From: Microscillaceae bacterium
Lineage (GTDB): Bacteria; Bacteroidota; Bacteroidia; Cytophagales; Microscillaceae
DNA length: 10,048 bases
Reading direction: 5' to 3'
Assembly (NCBI GenBank): GCA_003483885.1
Contig: DMXI01000627.1
Span: 1-10,048 of the forward strand
The notes beneath the pieces were generated by a model that worked only from the letters and a program-made list of their open reading frames with translations, had not been told where the DNA came from and searched no databases. The translations under genes were made by a program, and so were the position numbers. Positions 6,354 through 10,048 of this stretch are shown here, piece after piece; position 1 is the stretch's first letter, and every line of letters begins with the position of its first letter.

Positions 6354-7211
6354 ATGAACCAACCCAAAACAATTTTAGTGACTGGTGCCTCTACTGGCAT
6401 AGGTTACGGATGTGTCAAAGAATTTCATAAGCGAGGCTACCACGTGTTTGGAAGTGTGCGCAAACCTGCCGATGCCGAAAGACTCCAGAAAGAGATGCCG
6501 GACCGTTTTACCCCTTTATTGTTTGATGTAGCCGATCTAGAGGCGATTGAGCAAGCGGTACAGACAGTGGAACAAACCTTAGGCGAGAATCAAGGATTAG
6601 GAGGATTGATCAACAATGCTGGCGTAGCGCTTGGTGGGCCGCTCATGCTACAAACGATGGAAGAGATCCGTCAACATTTTGAAGTAAACGTATTTGGCCT
6701 TATTCAAGTAACTAAAGCTTTTTTGCCCCTGTTAGGCGCCAGATCCAATCATCCTACAGCTCCTGGTAAAATACTGAACATCAGTTCAGTGGGTGGTAAA
6801 ATCGGTGCTCCTTTTATTGGTGCTTATGTCAGCACCAAACACGCGGTAGAAGGGTTGTCCGAAAGCTGGCGGCGAGAACTATTATTGTATGGGATTGATG
6901 TGATCATCATTGGCCCTGGTGCTGTCAAAACCCCTATTTGGGACAAGGGTATTAAAATAGATAAATACCAAAAGACTCCTTATGACGAATCTATCCATAA
7001 TTTTGTCAATTATATTCATAGTGAAAACGAAAAGGCACTCAGCCTGGAGTTTACAGGTAAACGAATTGCCAATATTTTTGAAAAACGCAAACCTAAAGCT
7101 CGCTATGCCATTGTCCCTCAAAAAATGAAGAATTGGACCTTGCCACGTTTGCTGCCTGTTCGGTTGATTGATAGAGCCATAGGGAAACAAACGGGCTTGA
7201 TAAAGAAGTAA
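6354..7211 (+). CDS. Classical SDR-family NAD(P)-dependent oxidoreductase (SDR1)
   Basis: A 285-residue cytosolic short-chain dehydrogenase/reductase. It has the cofactor glycine motif TGASTGIG (10-17), VR at 35-36 after the second beta strand (a basic residue that favours NADP(H) in related enzymes), D58, NNAG (87-90), N112, catalytic S145, Y158 and K162, and PGAVKTP (188-194). The SESWRRELLLYGIDV stretch (169-183) resembles the retinol/17-beta-hydroxysteroid dehydrogenase branch, so a lipophilic alcohol or ketone is a plausible but unproven substrate. The C-terminal 40 residues (RYAIVP...WTLPRLLP) are basic and hydrophobic. I chose the ATG at 6354, which gives the same N-terminus as the paralogue at 8920; a TTG at 6312 would add 14 residues. 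The AraC gene starts 7 bp after its stop, so the two are almost certainly co-transcribed. Confidence 0.93.
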   Translation: MNQPKTILVTGASTGIGYGCVKEFHKRGYHVFGSVRKPADAERLQKEMPDRFTPLLFDVADLEAIEQAVQTVEQTLGENQGLGGLINNAGVALGGPLMLQTMEEIRQHFEVNVFGLIQVTKAFLPLLGARSNHPTAPGKILNISSVGGKIGAPFIGAYVSTKHAVEGLSESWRRELLLYGIDVIIIGPGAVKTPIWDKGIKIDKYQKTPYDESIHNFVNYIHSENEKALSLEFTGKRIANIFEKRKPKARYAIVPQKMKNWTLPRLLPVRLIDRAIGKQTGLIKK

Positions 7212-7218
7212 ACAAAGG

Positions 7219-8016
7219 ATGGTAGAAAACGCTAAAATATGGAGAATCAATGCTTTTGACAATATGGAATTGCTGAAGGCTCAATATGTTTCACAAACTT
7301 TTCCTAAGCATTACCACGATACCTTTTGTATTGGGCTCATTGAGCAGGGAGCGGAATTTTTAGCGTTTAATAATAAAAAATTGGTAGCCAATGCAGGCAA
7401 AGTGGTATTGATTGACCCGGGAGTAGTGCATGCCAATTATGCCTTTGACCCAGATGGGTGGAACTATCGAATGATTTATCTCAACCCCGAAGTCATGACT
7501 TTTTTGGCGGGTCAAGCAGTGTACACTGGCAATCAAGTGATTGATCATCCCCAATTATTTGAACTTATTTTAAATTTTCATCGGCTTGCCGAGAATTTGC
7601 AAAGCCCCTCCATGGTCTTGAGAGATATTGTACAATTGTTGGCTCAAATAGGTGAAAAATGTCCGCCAGAGCCACAAAAAAGGCTAAGAGAACGGTTTCA
7701 GGTTACCCAAGCATTTATTGACGAACACTATACCGAGAAAATCAGTATGGCAATGCTGGAACAGGTAGCAGGCTTGAATAAATACAAGCTTATCAGGATT
7801 TTTAAGCAACAATTAGGGCTTACTCCTTTTGAATACATTCTCTTGAGGAGAGTAGAACTAGCCAAAAAGCAGTTACTTCAAAATCAGGCGTTGAGTCAAA
7901 TTGCCCTGGAGGTAGGTTTTTATGACCAAAGCAATTTTACCCGATACTTTAAAAAGTATACTGGGGTGAGCCCCCAAGTTTATCGCAAGGGCTGCAATAT
8001 ATTACAAGACAAATAA
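7219..8016 (+). CDS. AraC-family transcriptional regulator with N-terminal cupin domain
   Basis: A 265-residue DNA-binding regulator. Residues 12-95 are an AraC-type cupin sensor domain: FPKHYHDTFCIGLIEQG (28-44) is the usual His-rich first strand pair, and DPGVVHAN (66-73) is the second cupin motif. Residues 157-258 are the double helix-turn-helix domain, with the first helix pair around 175-197 (AMLEQVAGLNKYKLIRIFKQ) and the second around 225-247, ending in the family signature GFYDQSNFTRYFKKYTGVSP (233-252). The ligand is unknown. The gene lies 7 bp after SDR1 and 38 bp before the amidotransferase-like gene, so it probably regulates this cassette. The ATG at 7219 is kept because residues before the in-frame ATG at 7264 (KIWRINAF) fit the family's usual N-terminal strand. 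Confidence 0.93.
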   Translation: MVENAKIWRINAFDNMELLKAQYVSQTFPKHYHDTFCIGLIEQGAEFLAFNNKKLVANAGKVVLIDPGVVHANYAFDPDGWNYRMIYLNPEVMTFLAGQAVYTGNQVIDHPQLFELILNFHRLAENLQSPSMVLRDIVQLLAQIGEKCPPEPQKRLRERFQVTQAFIDEHYTEKISMAMLEQVAGLNKYKLIRIFKQQLGLTPFEYILLRRVELAKKQLLQNQALSQIALEVGFYDQSNFTRYFKKYTGVSPQVYRKGCNILQDK

Positions 8017-8044
8017 CCAAAAGGTGCCTATTATTGGGTTAAAA

Positions 8045-8054
8045 ACAATATTGT
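8045..8054. repeat. Perfect 10-bp palindrome abutting the amidotransferase-like gene start
   Basis: ACAATATTGT is immediately followed by the ATG at 8055. It occupies the place of a ribosome binding site, and the gene has no Shine-Dalgarno sequence. It may be a small operator or chance in AT-rich DNA. Confidence 0.25.
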
Positions 8055-8768
8055 ATGTTTAGAATCGCAATTATTGGTGAGTTTGACCCAAACTTTCGCC
8101 CCCACACCGCTACCAATGAAGCACTGGAGCACCTCAAGCCACGGCTTGACATTGAATTCGAAGCAACCTGGATTTCTACTGAACATATTTTGCAAAACGA
8201 GCAAATATTAACGCAATACCACGGGTTTTGGATTGCTCCAGGTAGCCCTTACAAAAATATGCAGGCTGCCATTTGGATGATCCAACAAGCTCGCTTGCAC
8301 AAAATCCCAGTTTTAGGAACTTGTGGTGGTTTTCAACACATGGCCATCGAGTTTGCCCGCAATGTATTGGGTATAGAGGACGCTGAACATGCCGAGTATG
8401 ATCCATATGCATCTAAACTGGTGGTAAATCCCCTGACCTGTGATTTGAAAGGTGAACCATTGCTGGTTTCCATCACGGATAGTACCTCAAAAGTATATGC
8501 GATTTATCAAAAATCAGCCGTGAAAGAAAAGTACTATTGCAACTTTGGCCTTAATCCAGTTTACCAAAACGACTTTGAGGCCAATGGTTTCAAAATAGTG
8601 GGCACTGATACCTACCAGGAAGCTCGAATTTTAGAATTACAAGATCACCCTTTTTTCGTAGCTACCTTGTTTGTGCCACAAGATAACTCATCCAAAGATG
8701 CTCCCCATCCATTGGTGGAGGCCTTTTTGTTGGCAAGTGCTCAACGCATACTGCTCAAAAACAATTAG
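8055..8768 (+). CDS. Stand-alone CTP synthase-type glutamine amidotransferase-like protein
   Basis: A 237-residue cytosolic class I glutamine amidotransferase-like protein, matching only the C-terminal GATase domain of CTP synthase (PyrG); the synthetase half is absent. Matching segments are APGSPY (61-66, for PyrG's PGGFG), the nucleophile elbow GTCGGFQ with Cys90 (88-94), IEFARNVLGIEDAEHAEYDP (98-117), NFGLNP (163-168, for YEVN) and ILELQDHPFFVA (192-203). The catalytic His-Glu of PyrG (FHPEF) is replaced by FVPQD, with Val207 and Gln209, so the normal triad is incomplete. I recall relatives annotated as CTP synthase-like that also lack this pair, so it may be a family trait. Ammonia release from glutamine is therefore doubtful; a binding role or altered chemistry is possible. 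It is the third gene of the SDR1-AraC unit, and a hairpin follows its stop. Confidence 0.85.
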   Translation: MFRIAIIGEFDPNFRPHTATNEALEHLKPRLDIEFEATWISTEHILQNEQILTQYHGFWIAPGSPYKNMQAAIWMIQQARLHKIPVLGTCGGFQHMAIEFARNVLGIEDAEHAEYDPYASKLVVNPLTCDLKGEPLLVSITDSTSKVYAIYQKSAVKEKYYCNFGLNPVYQNDFEANGFKIVGTDTYQEARILELQDHPFFVATLFVPQDNSSKDAPHPLVEAFLLASAQRILLKNN

Positions 8769-8776
8769 AACCTGCA

Positions 8777-8813
8777 AGCGCAGTTTTTTGAAGCCTTTTC
8801 AGAAAACTGCGCT
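8777..8813 (+). terminator. Terminator-like hairpin after the amidotransferase-like gene
   Basis: AGCGCAGTTTT (8777-8787) pairs perfectly with AAAACTGCGCT (8803-8813). Inner bases TTGAA/TTCAG extend it to a stem of about 16 bp with one wobble and a 5-nt loop (GCCTT). It starts 8 bases after the stop at 8768. The U-run after it is poor (GCTTTAAG), so it could instead be a 3' mRNA-stabilising or attenuating structure before SDR2. Confidence 0.65.
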
Positions 8814-8829
8814 GCTTTAAGATATTATC

Positions 8830-8859
8830 TTGAACCTTATTTTTCATGGCCTTTATTTG
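8830..8859 (+). promoter_or_regulatory. Candidate promoter for SDR2
   Basis: TTG (8830-8832), a 19-bp spacer and TTTATTTG (8852-8859) approximate the Bacteroidota TTG / TAnnTTTG promoter, with one mismatch in the -7 TA. It lies downstream of the hairpin and about 60 bp before the SDR2 ATG, which suits independent transcription of SDR2. Confidence 0.3.
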
Positions 8860-8919
8860 AGTACAAGATGCCCAATTTTGACTATTTTCGTTAACCTCAA
8901 CATCTAAACCCATAAAGCA

Positions 8920-9789
8920 ATGAAAAATAACCCGAAAACAATTCTAATTACGGGAGCTTCTACAGGCATAGGCTACGGTTGCGTCAAAGAGTTTCACCGC
9001 CGTGGTTATCAGGTGTTTGGCAATGTACTCAATGCAGAAGATGCTGAGAGGTTACGTAACGAACTAGGCGATCATTTTACCCCTCTCATATTTGACGTGA
9101 CCAACGTTCAAAGTATTCAAAATGCGGCCAAAGAAGTAGAGAAAACTTTAGGAAAAGACCAAGGACTAGACGGATTGATTAACAATGCGGGTATAGCAAT
9201 CGGTGGCCCGCTTATGTTGCAACCAATGGAACAAATACGGCAACATTTTGAGGTAAATATTTTTGGTTTAATAGAAGTGACCCGAGCATTTCTTCCTTTG
9301 TTGGGTGCACGCGAAAATCACCCAACCACTCCTGGGCGTATTGTAAATATCGGTTCAGTAAATGGTAGAATTGCCCCTCCATTTATTGGTGCCTACGTAG
9401 GAACCAAGCACGCATTGGAAGGTATTTCTCAGAGTTGGCGGCGGGAGTTACTACTCTATGGCATCGATGTGGTCATTATCCGGCCTGGCTCGGTTAATAC
9501 CCCCATTTGGGACAAAGGGGTAGATGTAAGTCCTTATGCACACACTGTCTATGGCGATACAACCGCTAACTTTGCTGCTTTTGCCATCAAAGAGGGAAAA
9601 AGCGGTTTTTCTATTGATTATGTGGGCAATCGGATTGCTAATATCTTTGAAAAACGAAAACCCAAGACCCATTATGCCCTGGTGCCCAAAAAGTTTAAAA
9701 ACTGGACCGTTCCTAGGTTGTTGCCTCATCGTATGCTGGATCGTATGATTGGAAAGGGCGTGGGGTTGATTCAAAAGCAAGACACTTAA
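8920..9789 (+). CDS. Classical SDR-family oxidoreductase (SDR2), paralogue of SDR1
   Basis: A 289-residue short-chain dehydrogenase/reductase, about 66% identical to SDR1 (189 of 285 aligned positions by hand, no internal gaps). The machinery is intact: TGASTGIG (11-18), D59, NNAG (88-91), N113, catalytic S146, Y159, K163, and PGSVNTP (189-195). The loop after the second beta strand reads NVLNAED, where SDR1 has SVRKPAD, so the basic residue expected for NADP(H) is lost and cofactor preference may differ. The region 203-234 also diverges strongly, which in this family covers part of the substrate pocket. It lies 151 bp after the amidotransferase-like gene, beyond a hairpin. Upstream DNA is unlike that of SDR1 and third codon positions have drifted, so the duplication is old, or the copies were acquired separately. 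The ATG at 8920 fits the family start. Confidence 0.93.
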   Translation: MKNNPKTILITGASTGIGYGCVKEFHRRGYQVFGNVLNAEDAERLRNELGDHFTPLIFDVTNVQSIQNAAKEVEKTLGKDQGLDGLINNAGIAIGGPLMLQPMEQIRQHFEVNIFGLIEVTRAFLPLLGARENHPTTPGRIVNIGSVNGRIAPPFIGAYVGTKHALEGISQSWRRELLLYGIDVVIIRPGSVNTPIWDKGVDVSPYAHTVYGDTTANFAAFAIKEGKSGFSIDYVGNRIANIFEKRKPKTHYALVPKKFKNWTVPRLLPHRMLDRMIGKGVGLIQKQDT

Positions 9790-9808
9790 TTGATAAGCGC
9801 TTGCTTTT
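9773..9808. terminator. Possible bidirectional terminator at the 3' end of SDR2
   Basis: AAAAGCAAG (9773-9781) and CTTGCTTTT (9800-9808) are perfect complements around an 18-nt loop that contains the SDR2 stop codon (9787-9789). The A-run before and T-run after the GC core give a U-tract in both directions, which suits the convergent pair SDR2 and the gene ending at 9831. The stem is short and the loop long, so this is a moderate call. Confidence 0.4.
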
Positions 9809-9830
9809 AATAAAGTTAATGAGAGTGGAA

Positions 9831-10048
9831 CTATTCCGCCTCTACCAACTTCCCTTTACAATGTTTATCAAAAAACTCATCGCACCATAAACATACATTT
9901 TGGAGTTTTTGGGTGCGTTCGCGGGCAAATTCTTCGGTAATGCCTATGCTTTCACCCATTTGCCAGGGATTTCCTTCGTTGAGCTTTTGCCAAATGGGAG
10001 ACTTGGCCACTTTGGCCAGTACATCAACAATTTTTTCGGTGCGGGCAT
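9831..10048 (-). CDS. 3' end of an unrecognised gene with a Cys/His-rich C-terminus (partial)
   Basis: An open frame enters from the right edge on the minus strand and runs 71 complete codons to a TAG at 9831-9833. The start lies outside the window. The visible peptide is helical and charged (ARTEKIVDVLAKVAKSPIWQ, then LNEGNPWQMGESIG) and ends with CLWCDEFFDKHCKGKLVEAE. The C-x2-C-x6-H-C spacing could bind a metal such as zinc, or be coincidental. I do not recognise the family. The long open frame to the edge, ordinary amino acid composition and convergent layout 41 bp from SDR2 support a real gene. Confidence 0.7.
   Translation of the reverse strand, partial: ARTEKIVDVLAKVAKSPIWQKLNEGNPWQMGESIGITEEFARERTQKLQNVCLWCDEFFDKHCKGKLVEAE

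Noticed and set aside
6882..7262. 126-codon minus-strand frame over SDR1, with a similar 109-codon frame at 9451-9780 over SDR2
   Set aside because: The resemblance between the two antisense frames follows from the SDR paralogy, not from an antisense gene; both overlap well supported enzymes.
1..10048. CRISPR array, tRNA, rRNA, insertion sequence, integron or phage genes
   Set aside because: I found no regularly spaced repeats, cloverleaf, transposase or integrase in either strand.

Overview
The window looks like chromosome of a Bacteroidota bacterium, most likely a marine-type Cytophagales relative. The basis is protein content. It carries a very large secreted protein of the Bacteroidota MG2/TonB-plug kind, a small stand-alone HsdR_N protein of the kind common in that phylum, and a DUF4272 protein. 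Starts lack consistent Shine-Dalgarno sequences, and the few promoter candidates resemble the Bacteroidota TTG / TAnnTTTG pattern. There is no rRNA, tRNA, CRISPR array, transposase or phage gene.

Left half (1-6205), all on the minus strand. Reading in the direction of transcription: a PD-(D/E)xK HsdR_N-type protein (6205-5756), a DUF4272 protein (5693-4455), a terminator-like hairpin (4406-4446), a 0.3 kb gap, and a 1272-residue exported protein (4153-335). The exported protein joins a carboxypeptidase-regulatory-like N-terminal module to an alpha-2-macroglobulin MG2-like / TonB-plug module, with no beta barrel. Its 3' flank holds an in-frame open tail and a short perfect inverted repeat.

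Right half (6354-9789), plus strand. The order is SDR oxidoreductase 1, AraC-family regulator, CTP-synthase-type glutamine amidotransferase-like protein, a strong hairpin, then SDR oxidoreductase 2. The two SDRs are paralogues, about 66% identical by hand count. The first three genes are tightly packed and probably co-transcribed; SDR2 follows the hairpin and probably has its own promoter. This looks like a small regulated redox cassette. The divergent intergenic region between the halves contains a perfect 12-bp inverted repeat, a 7-nt direct repeat and a TAnnTTTG-like box, so it is the obvious place for the AraC protein or another regulator to act.

Right edge (9831-10048): the 3' end of an unrecognised minus-strand gene with a Cys/His-rich tail, convergent with SDR2.

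No gene here can be shown to form a new system. The items most worth a second look are the N-terminal fusion in the giant secreted protein, the SDR-AraC-amidotransferase-SDR cassette with its divergent cofactor loop, the amidotransferase-like protein that lacks the His-Glu pair, and the inverted repeat in the divergent promoter region.
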